DNA of 64,000 nt from Poecilobothrus nobilitatus (taxonomy: Eukaryota; Arthropoda; Insecta; Diptera; Dolichopodidae): the NCBI GenBank assembly GCA_947095535.1, contig OX352772.1, positions 272,503,940 through 272,567,939 on the forward strand, given 5' to 3'. Shown in pieces: positions 1-12,470 of the stretch; within the stretch, counting starts at the first letter, position 1; each line of letters starts with the position of its first letter. The notes under the pieces are model-generated. The model was given only the letters and a program-made list of their open reading frames with translations, did no database searches and was not told the origin of the DNA. A program made the position numbers and the translations under genes.

Positions 1-14
1 TTTTAACAAATGTA

Positions 15-1278
15 AAGGGTCTTCCAAATTGAGTTTTCAAAAGTAAATAATTAAAAGACATAGAATTTGAATTGAAACTGGAAAAGTTTTTATTTATTTT
101 TGAAGTACAGTTTTTCATTTATACTGTGAAAATGATATCTCTCATTCGACCATCTCTTGCGTCTCTTCAATACCTGAATCTTTTATCAAAATTTTCGGTC
201 ACATTCTGGCATAGTTGCGGCTCTATCTTACCAATAACTCGAATAATGTCTGCTTTCAATGCTTCAACGTTTCGAGGACTTTCCTTGTAGACCTGTCCTT
301 TCACATAGCCCCAGAGAAAGAAGTCTAACGGTGTCAAATCGCAAGATCTTGAAAGCCAATTCACGTCATCGAATTTGGAAATAACACGGTCTGGAAACTT
401 TGTATGCAGTAATTGCAGTGTTTCTATGGCTGTATGACACATAGCCCCATCTTGTTGAAATCACATGTCCTCAGTATCAATATTTTCCAGTATTGGCCAT
501 AAAAATGTGATCATACTCGCGATATCTATACCGTTAACGATTATAGCTCTTCCAGCATCATTTTCGAAAATCACACCATCAGACCACAATGCACACCAAA
601 CAGTGACTCTTTGTGGGTGCGTTGGCTTCTCTTGGATCACGCGAGGGTTTTCCTCTCCCCAAATACGGCAGTTTTGTTTATTAACGTAGCCACCCGTCTC
701 GAAATGTGCTTTGTCCGAAAAGATGATTTATTGTGAAAATCGTTGTTTTGTTCCAGTATCCAATTGGCAAAGTCCCGATGGATGGAATGATCTTGTGGCA
801 ATTGAACTTTGTAGGCCTTCAACGCTAAATCTTTGTCCATAATACGCCATACACTTGACTCAAAAAGTTCCAATTGTTGTGAATGTCGGGAAATTGACAT
901 GGTGGGGTCAGCTGTAACACTATCACTTACAGCACCAATATTTTCTTGTGAACGACCGCACGAGCATACTGATGTCTTTCTCGATCTTGTACTGCACCAG
1001 TTTCTGGAAATTTGCGCACAATATTACCAATTTGTTGCTCAGTTGGACGATTATGTCGACCATAAACATCACGTAATTTGCGAAATACATTTTTACAGAA
1101 CAATCATTTTGATAAAATAATTGAATAATTTTAATACGGGTTTGTAATGTGTATGACCCGTATAATTTTTATAAATGGCAAACCTTTAACTGTCAAAAGG
1201 ACATAATATGGGTGCGTTCAATGTTTGAAGTGTGTTACACAGGCGCCTACTTTTGAAAACTCAATTTGAAAGACCCTT
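15..1278 (-). mobile_element. mariner-family DNA transposon relic, complete ends
   Basis: Terminal inverted repeats of 31 bp lie at 15-45 and 1248-1278 and differ at one position; both start aagggtct when read inward. TA dinucleotides at 13-14 and 1279-1280 are the target duplication expected of Tc1/mariner. The transposase runs on the minus strand in pieces: 900-637 holds the helix-turn-helix-like middle (motif DKDLALKAYKVQL) and 442-167 the C-terminal part (DLTPLDFFLWGYVKGQVY, a D-x-x-P-D-F-F-L-W mariner signature). Stops and frame changes between the pieces make it non-coding. It interrupts the non-LTR element that continues at 1281. Confidence 0.9.
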
Positions 1279-1445
1279 TATTTGGCTTTTCCAATTAAGA
1301 CATTTTGTTTAAAAGTTAGTTGATTCATTATGCTGTAGACTTTAGGTGTTGGAATAAAGCAGTCTAGACCATACAACAATTTTACAGATTTATTGATCAA
1401 TTTTCTGATACAGAGTTGTAGAGTAGTGCGACCAAGATTGTATCT

Positions 1446-2822
1446 AACATTAGACATTATGTGCTCATGAAAGATCATATTTAGATTAAACCGATTGCAT
1501 TTAATTCCATTTCTCTTTAAACCATCTAGGAAGGGTGAGATCTTGTATAATTTTTCCACATGGTTACTCCATGACAATTTCATCAATTTCCATACCAAGA
1601 GACGTATGTGAGCACACACTTTCAATATTCATATTATTAATTTTTATCAATGGTTGGACATACAATTTCTTTGGATTAAATATCTAATATATACTTTGTC
1701 TTTGATACAATTAGAGTAGTAAGGCGGTTGTTAATTATCCAATTGTGATACTTTACCAATTCTGAATTGATTAATTCTTCTAGCTCTTCCCAATCTCCAC
1801 CAAAGTACATGACACTTTTGTCATTAGCAAATATAGGGTTTTCCATTTTGAGTGATATGATTTCTATGTGACTTTCGGCCATTTGTAGTATGTCATGATG
1901 TGTCATTTTTTTTTCATTGTATTCGGTAATGTTTACAATTTCATCATGGACCACCGTAAATGTCGTGAATTTGCTGATTTTGGTTTGGAACAACTTGAAA
2001 ACGATAACGATTTTTTTAAGAAAATCAGCTTCTCCGATGAAGCTCACTTTCATCTGCGTGGTGCGGTTGATAAACAAAACTGTCGATTCTGGTGCAAAGA
2101 AAATCCAGAAATTATTCATGAACAACCATTATATTCACCTAAATTGACAGTTTGATGTGGCTTTTGGTCTGATGGAATCATCGATCCGTACTTCTTTCGA
2201 AATGAAGCTGGTAACACCGTTACTGTCAATGGAGAGCGGTATAGATCGATGATAGCCAACTTTTTATGGCCGAAATTGGAAGAAGTTGATCTTGATAACA
2301 TCTGGTTCCAACAAGACGGGACTACGTGCCACACAGCACATGCAACAACCGAATTATTGCGAGAAAAGTTTGGAAATTCGATTATTTCAAGAAATTGTGA
2401 CATTGAATGGTCTTCAAATGGTCGCCATTTGAATGACGTTATGGTCGCCATTTGAATGACGTTTTATTCAGAACTTAATTGTATCGATTGTACTTCACAT
2501 TAAATAAAAAACATTTGAATTTCCTTAACAATTAGTGTGTTTTTTTTTAAATAAATCATATCACTCAAATTGGAAAACCCTATACTTTATATGATGCATC
2601 CAGGTTGGCATACTGAATATTGTGAATATATAATAAATATGATGTGGAACCTAGCACTGATCCTTAAGGAAGTCTAAATTCAAGTCTCGCTTCACTATTT
2701 TTATATTGGTCGATTTTTGTTGAGACAATTCTGTTAGTTAGCTTTCTATTAAATTATGTGCAGTACCTCGAATACAAAATTGAGCAATAGTAGAAACCTC
2801 TATCTACTAAATCATGTATCAA
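1446..2822. repeat. Tandem duplication, copy 1 (RT fragment with nested mariner)
   Basis: This segment is repeated almost base for base at 2847-4199. The offset is 1401 at the left and 1379 at the right. The difference comes from a 22-bp internal duplication (about 2432-2455) present only in this copy. The nested mariner relic is in both copies, so the duplication came after that insertion. A filler of about 25 bp separates the copies. Confidence 0.9.
1836..2580 (+). mobile_element. Internally deleted mariner-like relic (copy in duplication 1)
   Basis: The ends gggttttcca at 1836 and its complement at 2580 form TIRs of about 28 bp with one mismatch, flanked by TA at 1834-1835 and 2581-2582. 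The plus strand holds the central transposase: a D-bearing block ISFSDEAHFHLRG near 2030 and IWFQQDGTTCHTA near 2300, the first two catalytic-D regions of mariner. A TGA stop at 2155-2157 splits the frame. The N-terminal DNA-binding part is missing and the end of the catalytic domain is deleted. Confidence 0.88.
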
Positions 2823-2846
2823 TCATGTAGTGCGACATTATGTGCT

Positions 2847-4199
2847 AACATTAGACATTATGTGCTCATGAAAGATCATATTTAGATTAAACCGATTGCA
2901 TTTAATTCCATTTCTCTTTAAACCATCTAGGAAGGGTGAGATCTTGTATAATTTTTCTACATGGTTACTCCATGACAATTTCATCAATTTCCATACCAAG
3001 AGACGTATGTGAGCACACACTTTCAATATTCATATTATTAATTTTTATCAATGGTTGGACATACAATTTCTTTGGATTAAATATCTAATATATACTTTGT
3101 CTTTGATACAATTAGAGTAGTAAGGCGGTTGTTAATTATCCAATTGTGATACTTTACCAATTCTGAATTGATTAATTCTTCTAGCTCTTCCCAATCTCCA
3201 CCAAAGTACATGACACTTTTGTCATTAGCAAATATAGGGTTTTCCATTTTGAGTGATATGATTTCTATGTGACTTTCGGCCATTTGTAGTATGTTATGAT
3301 GTGTCATTTTTTTTTTCATTGTATTCGGTAATGTTTACAATTTCATCATGGACCACCGTAAATGTCGTGAATTTGCTGATTTTGGTTTGGAACAACTTGA
3401 AAACGATAACGATTTTTTTAAGAAAATCAGCTTCTCCGATGAAGCTCACTTTCATCTGCGTGGTGCGGTTGATAAACAAAACTATCGATTCTGGTGCAAA
3501 GAAAATCCAGAAATTATTCATGAACAACCATTATATTCACCTAAATTGACAGTTTGATGTGGCTTTTGGTCTGGTGGAATCATCGATCCGTACTTCTTTC
3601 GAAATGAAGCTGGTAACACCGTTACTGTCAATGGAGAGCGGTATAGATCGATGATAGCCAACTTTTTATGGCCGAAATTGGAAGAAGTTGATCTTGATAA
3701 CATCTGGTTCCAACAAGACGGGACTACGTGCCACACAGCACATGCAACAACCGAATTATTGCGAGAAAAGTTTGGAAATTCGATTATTTCAAGAAATTGT
3801 GACATTGAATGGTCTTCAAATGGTCGCCATTTGAATGACGTTTTATTCAGAACTTAATTGTATCGATTGTACTTCACATTAAATAAAAAACATTTGAATT
3901 TCCTTAACAATTAGTGTGTTTTTTTTTAAATAAATCATATCACTCAAATTGGAAAACCCTATACTTTATATGATGCATCCAGGTTGGCATACTGAATATT
4001 GTGAATATATAATAAATATGATGTGGAACCTAGCACTGATCCTTAAGGAAGTCTAAATTCAAGTCTCGCTTCACTATTTTTATATTGGTCGATTTTTGTT
4101 GGGACAATTCTGTTAGTTAGCTTTCTATTAAATTATGTGCAGTACCTCAAATACAAAATTGAGCAATAGTAGAAACCTCTATCTACTAAATCATGTATC
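2847..4199. repeat. Tandem duplication, copy 2
   Basis: Second copy of the 1446-2822 segment, differing by scattered single bases and by lacking the 22-bp internal repeat. It continues into RT sequence at 4200 that copy 1 lacks, so the right boundary is the original continuation of the retrotransposon. Confidence 0.9.
3237..3959 (+). mobile_element. Internally deleted mariner-like relic (copy in duplication 2)
   Basis: Twin of the element at 1836-2580, carried along by the tandem duplication, with TA at 3235-3236 and 3960-3961 and the same TIRs. It has the same in-frame stop after the first block and lacks the 22-bp repeat near the 3' end. It does not represent an independent transposition. 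Confidence 0.88.
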
Positions 4200-4859
4200 A
4201 TCCTAACTGTTTCAGTGACAGCTGAGTCAGCCCGATTAAAACATAATTGATTGGGATCAAAACCACCGTTTGCAACAATAAAGCTGATAATTATTTTATT
4301 TACCGCTTTTTCAAATACGTTGATCATAGTTGACAATAGAACTATTGGTCGATAGGTATTCAGTATTTGAAACGCTTTTATGCGCTGACATTCTTCTTTT
4401 TATTCCTCTCCTATGTGGAGGGTGGTAACCATCAATTTATTTTGTTTCCTAAATCCTAGATTTGGCTTCGCATGACGTCACTGAAGAAGTGTTGCACCAT
4501 TCTGCTAGGTTTTTGATCCAAGAAGATGGTAATAAGAAACAAGATAATTAATGGTAATAAGAAACAAGAAAAAAATAACGAAACTGACATGCAAGTTAAT
4601 TTAAAAATGACAGACTAACGAGAATTAACCATGCTCGCGTAAAGTCTGGCTCTCAGTGTTAATTTGTTAAAGCTAATATCGAAGAGCTTGAGTTAGTCTC
4701 TCTTAACATACGCGAAGTAGGCTCAAATTTGCCATAGTTTGTAGAATGGTGTTACACATTAAAAAGCTCTACCGATCTCAAATTATTCAGATTTTCTCTA
4801 AACCTCATTTGTTCGCGAATAGAGGGGGAATTAATATCACCGCGAACAATCTGCTAAAC

Positions 4860-6240
4860 GTGACTGGAGGGAGTTAAAATTAATTAAAGAAAGTCAAGCT
4901 TCATATGGAGGAAGACGTATAGGATCAGCCCAAGCAAGGTTGCGTAAAGCGAAACGAAGAAATCTTTTTTGGACCGATTCAATACGTGAAATATCTATGT
5001 GACGATATGGAGACAATACTTGGCTCGAGTATTCAAGTATAGGTCTTACATAAGTAATGAAAAGTTGCATAGTGATATAGGGATCAGAAAACTCTTTTGA
5101 CCAACGCATAATGAAACCAAAAGTTGAGTTAGCTTTATTTATTATGGATTTGCAGTGACTCTTGAAATCTAACTTACTATCAAGGATCAGTCCCAAATCA
5201 GAAGTACGATCTGTTCTTTTAATAAGTTGATCGTTGAGGACGTAATGATAATTGATTGTTAAGTTAGCTCGTAACCTTGAAAAGCTTATAATTAGGCATT
5301 TGCTAACATTTTGTTTGTGATTGTTGTTTCTGCACCATGAACTAAATTGGTTGAGATCATATTGCAACAACTCACAATCACTAATGTAAGTTATAGTTTT
5401 GCAGATTTTGGTATCATCAATAAAACTAAGAAGACGTGAGTGGGATAAAAATAGGGGGCTGTCATAGGTCGACACTACGAAAAATAAAGGACCTAAATGG
5501 CTGCCTTCTAGTACTCCTGAATTCTAAAAGGACCTGGTATGACCATTTAAGGCTATGACTTGAAAATTATACTGCTTTATGCTTTTCAAGGATAATTTTA
5601 TAGGGAATTAGATCGAAGGCCTTACTGATATCTGTGAATACCACATCAACTTGTTTCTTAGCTTCCATTGTATTCAAAATATCAGAGACGAATTCAGTCA
5701 TATTAGTAAAAACTGTGGATCTACACTTTTGGAAACCATGTTTTTCTGGTGGAATAAATGGTCAATAATCAACAAAATACGAGCACATTATTTTTTCAAA
5801 TAATTTGCGAATAGTTGACAGTTTAGCAATGGGTCTATAATTGCTTACATCGCAACGAGCCGCTTGTGTATCTGGTTAATAAATGAAAGTTTCCACGGCT
5901 CAGGAAAAGAGCCATATTGAATTGACAAATTGAATAATTTGCAAATGAGACCTACCAAATTTTGGGCACAAAATTTAAATTATTTTATTAGTATTAAAGG
6001 AGGCCAGCTATTATTATTTAAAATAAAGTGAAGTAAGTTATCTGGAATTGCTAATTTGAAAGAAGAGCAGCGTTTAACTGCTATCTTAGAAATTGAAATA
6101 CCATTACGAATACAGTCAACATTAATAATGTTTGTTAGGTGGTAATATATATCAGAAGGTTCTGTATTCGGATGCAAGTGTGAGATAAATATAAATTTAT
6201 TATGGGGGACCACTTGGAGTTTGAAGGGAATACGATTACC
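4860..6240 (-). mobile_element. Non-LTR retrotransposon RT fragment
   Basis: A 193-codon open stretch at 5475-4894 (minus) encodes the RT palm and thumb: LLSFIDDTKIC is the catalytic block (FIDD in place of FADD), followed by FSSWCRNNNHKQNVSKC and SDLGLILDSKLDFKSHC (the LGV-D-x-L-x-F region) and YVRPILEYSSQVLSPY. Upstream pieces reach 6213 (SDIYYHLTNIINVDCIRNGI). Stops between 5475 and 5980 break the ORF. The 5' end abuts a microsatellite at 6265. Confidence 0.8.
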
Positions 6241-6264
6241 TTGAAGTAGAGTAACAACAGTGCT

Positions 6265-6525
6265 ATTATTATTATTATAGTTGTTATTATTGTTATTAGT
6301 ATTATTAATATTATTATTATTATTATTAATACTATTGTTATTATTAATTCTATTACGATTATTATTATTAATTCTATTACGATTATTATTATTATTAATT
6401 CTATTACGATTATTATTATTATTATTAATTCTATTACGATTATTATTGTTATTATTCTTATTACTACTATTAGTACTATTACTTCTGTTATTTCTACTAT
6501 TATCATTAATATTATTATGTTTATT
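6265..6525. repeat. (ATT)n microsatellite with interspersed ATTCTATTACG units
   Basis: The stretch is almost entirely ATT/GTT/ACT triplets. A compound unit, attattaattctattacgat, recurs four times between about 6340 and 6445 with growing ATT runs. The Leu- and Ile-rich open frames on both strands are artefacts of the triplet repeat. Confidence 0.95.
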
Positions 6526-6544
6526 ACTACATTTTCATACATTT

Positions 6545-9405
6545 TATAATGAGTGACACGCTTTTATTTTGTTTTCATCTTACGCAGTATTTAGTTGTTT
6601 ATTCTGCCACGCCATGAAATTTTCAGAATTCTTCTATACAGCTATACATATTTCGAAAGCATCGTTTCTCGTAATGTCCAAGTTTCAGACCCATACAAGA
6701 ATATTGGCCAAGTATAGCATTTCAAAATTTTCAGTTTGAGACCCAAGTTTATTTCGTTTCTGCAGAATATGTTTACCATTTTGATAAAGGGTGCTGTTGC
6801 GAGTTCTATACGTGTCCTTAGTTCAGATTCGCTATCTGCATTGATATCTATTGTTGTAAATATTTTATTCTTAACTTTTTCGATTATTTCGTTCTCGTAA
6901 CTTTATTGAGCTATTAGTAGGATTTTTTTTGTTTTGACATTATTTGGACATTGAGTTTGTTGATTAATGTTTGAAGGTCAATAGCAGAGTTGACAATCAA
7001 AACTGTATCATCTGCAAATCTTATATAATTAATTACTTCACCGTTTAGTTTGATACCTATATTCGCCTCTTTAAGGGTATTCGTGAAAATGGCCTCCGAG
7101 TATGCATTGAATAGAAGTGGGGACAGAATACATCCTTGTCTTACGCCACGTTTTATTTCTGTCTCATCCGATGATATGTCTGACGTTTTGATTATCGCTT
7201 TTTGGTTGAAGTAGTAATACTTGTTCAATGATCTTAATATATTTCTGATCTAGCTGCTTCTGTTCTAGAATCTCAATTATAATGTCGTGTTTCACTTTAT
7301 CGAAGGCCTTTTTGAAATTGATAAAAGATAGAAGAACGGTGAGTTAATTTCCTTGCAGGGTATTCTATCATACTTCCATCATGCTTCCTAGTATGAACAG
7401 CGCTTCTCTTTTGTCTAAGTTGTTCCTAAATCCAAGTTGTGTTTCTGGATGTCTTCTTTTTTATTAAAAATTCTGTTGTGAACAATTTTAGGGAATGACT
7501 CATTAAGCTTATATCATTCTGTAGTCTCCGCAATAATTGGTGGCATTGTTTTTCTTTAGTAGCGTTATGAAGGTTCACGTTACTCATTCTTTCAGTATGA
7601 TTCTGGAATTATAAATGCTGTTGAAGAACGTCGTTAGGAATACTACAGCATCTTTGTCAAGCATTTTTAAAATTTCATTGGGTACCTCGTCTGGGCCTGG
7701 AGCGGATCGAATTTTTGCTTTAGTTACATTTTCTACTTCGCTTATTAGAATGATGGGGCTTTCTTCTGATACTGTCGTATGTTATCGTTTGTTACTACTT
7801 GTATTTGATCTTTTATTTTTCTATTTAGACGTTTCTTAATTTCATTTTCTGTTGGTTGTGTTTCTAGTAAGTTTGGTCAGGAGTTATGTTGCTTTTTGTT
7901 GTGGGTTGTGGTCAGAATTTAGAAACTGCGCCTGGATATGTTTGTGCGCTTTTGTTTGTATTTCTGAATCTTGTATTTACTAAAATGAAATCGATTTGGT
8001 TTTTGATTATTCTATTTACCTCGTTTTTTGGGGATGTCTACGTATATAGCCTTCTGTTAGGTAACCTGAAGCAGGTATTTGAAATAGTTAGCTTGCTCAT
8101 CGTGTAAAATTCTATAAGCTTGTAACCCCTTTAGTTTCTTTGGCCGACATCATATTCCCCTACAATGTCTACTAATGAGCCTTTAGCATTAAAGTAACTA
8201 TGATTAAAGTTATGTCCTCTTTTTGGTTAATTTTACTACTTCCTCGATGTTATCATAGAACTCTTCGCCGGTTGGTTCTTCGATGTGTGTGGTAGGTGCG
8301 TAGACTTGATTTATGTTCATGTAGTTAGTATTTGTTTTTTATTTATCATAATGATTCTATCTGATTTCCTAATTACACAATTGATTAATAGTTTTAGCTT
8401 TTCGCTCATTAAAAATCCTATTCCTTTACGGTTTTGTAGATTCTCGCTCGGGCCGGAGTATACAAAGTAGTTCTTATTGTTTGTTGTTATTTCATCGCAA
8501 CCCTTCCAATGTACTTTGCTTATCCCTATTATGTCGATGTTCAATCTTTGTTTTTCTAATTCTAAGTTTTCCATTTTGCCAGGTTGTAGTAGGCTCCTAA
8601 TCTTCCATGTGGCGATTTCTAATGTTTCTGGCTTATTATTTTCTGAAATTGATAGTTTTTTTTACTAGGGAACTTCTTTATGAGGTGGTTTCCCATTGCC
8701 TTCCTCATATAGTCATATCCTGTTATTATTTACTAAATCATTTGTCTTTGTTCAGTCCTGGTCGTATTGTTATATTATTTTTGATGTTAATTTTACTGAT
8801 ATTAATTGGTTGATTTTTATAGCAATGACGATTAGATTGCTGATAGGTCTTTAGGCTAACCCTATAATATTACCTACTGAGTCTTTACCTTCTGGTGTTT
8901 GATTTCCGTTGTTTTTGCTCGCTCAGTTCTTTATTTGACAGTGAAATCAGATTTGATATGAAATTTGGAAGCTTCTAATTCGTTTTTGTTCATGAATAGT
9001 TCACTTTTTTTTAGCGATGATGTTAGCCTTACTGGAATCGGCCTACCCTTTTACCTTTTACCTTGTTTTGTGTCCACCCTTATGAAGTTGTAATCTTGTT
9101 TTTCTATTTTTACTTTTTAATTGGTTGCTGTTCAAATATATCAATAGTTCTTTGCTGGCCTTTTATTATTGTGCCTTTGCGTTTCACTTCTGATTCTAGA
9201 ACTTTAAATGTTTTTTCTATCTGCTTCAATTTATTCGACACTTCTGTGACTATTTCCTTTTTGTCATTTTCAAAACCTTGTGTAATTTTCTGTTGATTTG
9301 CTTTTTAATTCTTTGATACTTTCAAATTCTTTCTTCAGAAGTTCGATTAAAGATACACTTTCGCTATTGCTGCTGCTCATTTTCCAAAAATTCCAAGCAA
9401 ACTTC
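6545..9405 (-). mobile_element. Non-LTR retrotransposon (endonuclease + RT), decayed
   Basis: Reading leftward, an N-terminal segment starts at the ATG at 9380 (MSSSNSESVSLIELLKKEF) and is coiled-coil-like. 8574-8317 is the apurinic-type endonuclease (IDIIGISKVHWKGCDEITTN). 7228-6914 is the RT catalytic part with GVRQGCILSPLLFN and RFADDTVLIV. The intervening sequence reads in shifting frames. The motif style resembles the RTE-like EN-RT proteins often annotated craniofacial development protein 2-like; that clade call is inference. Frameshifts make it inactive. Confidence 0.82.
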
Positions 9406-9449
9406 CTTTTACGTGATTTCTAATGTGGTTAAAGAGTAGTAGATTTTGT

Positions 9450-10815
9450 TTTTTTTTTTTGGTATTAATTTTATTCTAACATTCTTAAACTAAAAAAAAA
9501 AAGCTTAATTCTAATTTACAAAAGGTTTAAACTATATATGAATATTACAATTGAAATGACCATAGCCGAAGCTGTCGGGTCTAATAATTTCTAAAATTTT
9601 TATAAATAATCAAATTGAATTGGTATTAATTAGTACATACAGTTATATATATATTTGTATATAATTATTAAAATTTTAGTTATTATTTATAGTTATTTAT
9701 TATTATATTAATTCAGTTATTATATATAATTATTAAAATAATCTTTCCTTTATCTTTTTTTAATTTTTTTTCTTTTTTACTTCATTCTTACAAAAAACGT
9801 TATAATTTTTACATTAGGTTTTGAATTACAATTTATTTTGAAAGTTATTAGTCTGTTAGGTTTGTTATAAATTTTTTAATTTTAAATTTCAAAGTACGTA
9901 AATTATCAATATTTTTTAACTCTACAGGTAGCTCATTAAAGATTTTTAAGTATTTATATAAGCAATTTTTATTTTGATTACAAAACTCTGAAGAGACTTA
10001 AGTAAAAATTCGATTTGTTCCTTGTGTTGTATTGATGTATGTCTAAAGCTCTATTCAATAAGAAATTGTGTTTAATTTCGTAATTTATTACTTTGAAGGG
10101 TACTATATACAATTCATATTACATATATTAAAGCTTATATATTTTGCACTATACAGATTAATAGTTGGAAATCTAATATGAAATTTTTGTATTATTTCTA
10201 TTGCTTTTTTATGTAGAATGTTTATATTATTTATGTTAACATGGGAAGCAGAGGCCTAGATAGAATTTAAGTAGCTTAAATGATTAAGAATATAGGACCA
10301 AAAAATGATATGATCGTAATCTTCGTAAAATGAAGATTCAGTATGATGGTTCCACTCAAAATTACTGTCAACGACTAAACCTAGGTAATTGTAGGTTTTG
10401 ACAACTTCTAGCGTATTATCTTTAAACTGGAACACACTGTTTTGAAAAACTTTATTTTCAAAAAGCATTATTTTGATTTTTTTTAATATTTAATTTTAGC
10501 TTATGTTTTTCTAGCCATTCTTATTAGAATTATTCGATTATTAGAATTGATCCCTTTAAGTTTAAATGTGCTATATCATTCATGTAAATTTTAAATAGAT
10601 CGGGTCTAAGTATAGAGCCCTGTGATACACCATATACAACTCGTTTTGGAGCACATATTGACTTATTTATTTTAACCATTTGGGCTCTTTGGTGGAGGTA
10701 TGATTTAAAAAATTGGATTTGGTTTTCCGAAAGATGGAGTTTAGAAAGTTTGTGTATTAAAATGTCATGACTGACACAGTCGAACTTTTTCTGTAGATCC
10801 AAAAAAACACATCCA
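9450..10815 (-). mobile_element. Jockey/CR1-type non-LTR retrotransposon, 5' truncated, active-site block deleted
   Basis: 10802-10555 encodes RT blocks DLQKKFDCVSHDILIHKL and VVYGVSQGSILRPDLFKIY. 10490-10256 encodes the later block VVKTYNYLGLVVDSNFEW. The YADD-containing region that should separate them is absent: the sequence jumps from the LNLKGS motif to the thumb within about 50 bp. Low-complexity 3' sequence continues to about 9450. The element cannot encode a working polymerase. Confidence 0.75.
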
Positions 10816-11930
10816 ACATAACTATGAGTAGATTATTTTACTGTCTTTTTTAATGTACACTATGGCAGATTTAATTAACTCCCAAGCGGTAACACTGTTT
10901 GCTATTTCTTTTTCTTCTATGTTGTAACACCCGCAACACTTGTTGCACAGAACGGCGATATTTGTTAGAGCATAGGCAGAAGATACAAAAACACTACACA
11001 AGTACAGAGAAAAAACACAAATATCGGATGAATTAACAATAAAATTGTTCAAACCTTCAGAAAATATCGGGGATTTGCCATAATATCGGATGAAATTTAG
11101 CTCGTTGAAGCTAAATTTTCTATAATTATCTCCGATATTTTTAACACATACGTAAAAAATGTGTATCTACACAAAAAAAATGGGCACACTACCAACATTC
11201 TTATGGATACATGACATTTGAATTCATTATTTTTCTCCCTCTTTCCTATTGGTAGTATTAAGTATAGTTTACTCTTTCTAAATATCCGGTATCGGATGAA
11301 ATTTTTTCCATGAAAATTAGCCTTAAAGCTCCCAAAAAAAAAAAAAAAAAATTTAAAAAAATTCTGATGTGATCAACTTTTTGAATTTGCCTTTATCAAA
11401 ATATTAGACTAACACAGTCACACAAAAAAACCTACTAAAGCGAGATGGTATATGATACACTAACACTACACGTACGTATATATATTATATTTATATGCAT
11501 CTTGATACTATACATTCGCCTTTAACATTACCTTTGCATACTTTTGTTTTTTTTTTTTAGTTCTTTTTCAATATACATAATTCGTTTATAGTCAAAGAAA
11601 CTTATTATGAAGCTTTTTTTAGTATGACATACATACATATTTATTATTTATGGCTTTGCTTGCTTTTTAATATAGAAAAGGACAGCTTGACAGTGAAATT
11701 TTTTTTTTCCTAAGGGAGGTGGGAATCTTCCAAAGACACCAAGAATTTCCCCTTGGTAGTGTCAGATTCTTACTGACTAAATCCACCTCCCCCTTTAGAC
11801 AATATAGTGGGATGAAACCCTTACCTGCGAACGCAGTATATTGGTTAGGGAGTAGGGATAGGAAAGGATAGGGAAATTGATACGGAAACATTGAATTGGG
11901 AGTGGGACTGTAAGGAAACAATGAATCCGC
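10816..11930. other. Noncoding AT-rich stretch
   Basis: No convincing gene. It contains a hairpin near 11091-11117 (arms aaatttagct and agctaaattt around a short loop), two tatcggatgaaat repeats (about 11084 and 11293) and A/T homopolymer runs. A minus frame at 11921-11667 is open for 84 codons but matches nothing I can name. Confidence 0.5.
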
Positions 11931-12096
11931 CTATTATTATTATTTTGCTAACAGTGACTAAAGCTGTCACAACAGTTACAACATGTAGTAGTAGTATATA
12001 TATTACTACATGAGGTAATTATTGAAAGCAACCCCCACTGTCACTGTAGCGGCTGTTATATTATTGGTATTAATATTCTTATTAATATTATTATTT

Positions 12097-12192
12097 TACT
12101 ACAGAGTCAGCGCCATCAGTGGATTACAACGTGCAGCAGTATATAACACCTTACTTGCATGATATAACCAAAGATGGCTCTCTTGTAGCAGC
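12097..12192. repeat. 95-bp unit flanked by ATT microsatellite, copy 1
   Basis: Starts tactacagagtcagcgcc and ends cttgtagcagc. It is repeated with a few changes at 12347-12440, with ATT-rich DNA between. A partial echo of its end (ctgtagcggc) occurs near 12045. Function unknown. Confidence 0.85.
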
Positions 12193-12346
12193 TATTATTA
12201 TTACTATTATTATTATTATTGTTATTTTATTGTTATTGCTATTATTATTATTATTATAGTTATTGTTTTTTTATTACTATTACTATTATTATTATAATTA
12301 TTATTACTATTATTATTATTATTACTATTATTATTGTTATTGTTTT
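12193..12346. repeat. (ATT)n/(TTG)n microsatellite
   Basis: Imperfect ATT triplet array between the two 95-bp units. Open frames through it are repeat artefacts. Confidence 0.9.
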
Positions 12347-12440
12347 TACTACAGTCAGCGCCATCCGTGAATTACAACATGCAGCAGTATATAACACCTT
12401 ACTTGCATGATATAACCAAAGATGGCTCCACTGTAGCAGC
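12347..12440. repeat. 95-bp unit flanked by ATT microsatellite, copy 2
   Basis: Second copy of the unit at 12097-12192, again followed immediately by an ATT run. Confidence 0.85.
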
Positions 12441-12470
12441 TATTATTATTATTATTATAATTATTGTTAC

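Larger units (their letters stand above)
1281..4440 (-). mobile_element. Jockey-like non-LTR retrotransposon, degenerate RT, internally duplicated
   Basis: The minus strand carries reverse transcriptase pieces in the order expected for one ORF. 4430-4133 holds the fingers/palm start (NVFEKAVNKI, then NQLCFNRADSAVTETVRMIHD). 4130-3962 runs up to the primer-grip area. 3234-3077 carries FANDKSVMYFGGDWEELEEL, the decayed active-site block of the F/Y-ADDT type. 3026-2838 and 1625-1278 are the thumb/C-terminal region (VKLLYGLDCF). Two mariner copies and a tandem duplication break it. Clade is inferred from motif style only. Confidence 0.75.

Noticed and set aside
833..1120. 95-codon plus frame over the mariner relic
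   Set aside because: Antisense to the transposase remnant, without features of its own.
6135..6556. Leu- and Ile-rich open frames on both strands
   Set aside because: They are translations of the ATT triplet array, with no start context or conserved part.
11667..11921. 84-codon minus frame rich in Pro/Phe/Tyr
   Set aside because: No recognisable domain, in a transposon-rich AT region; not supported as a gene.
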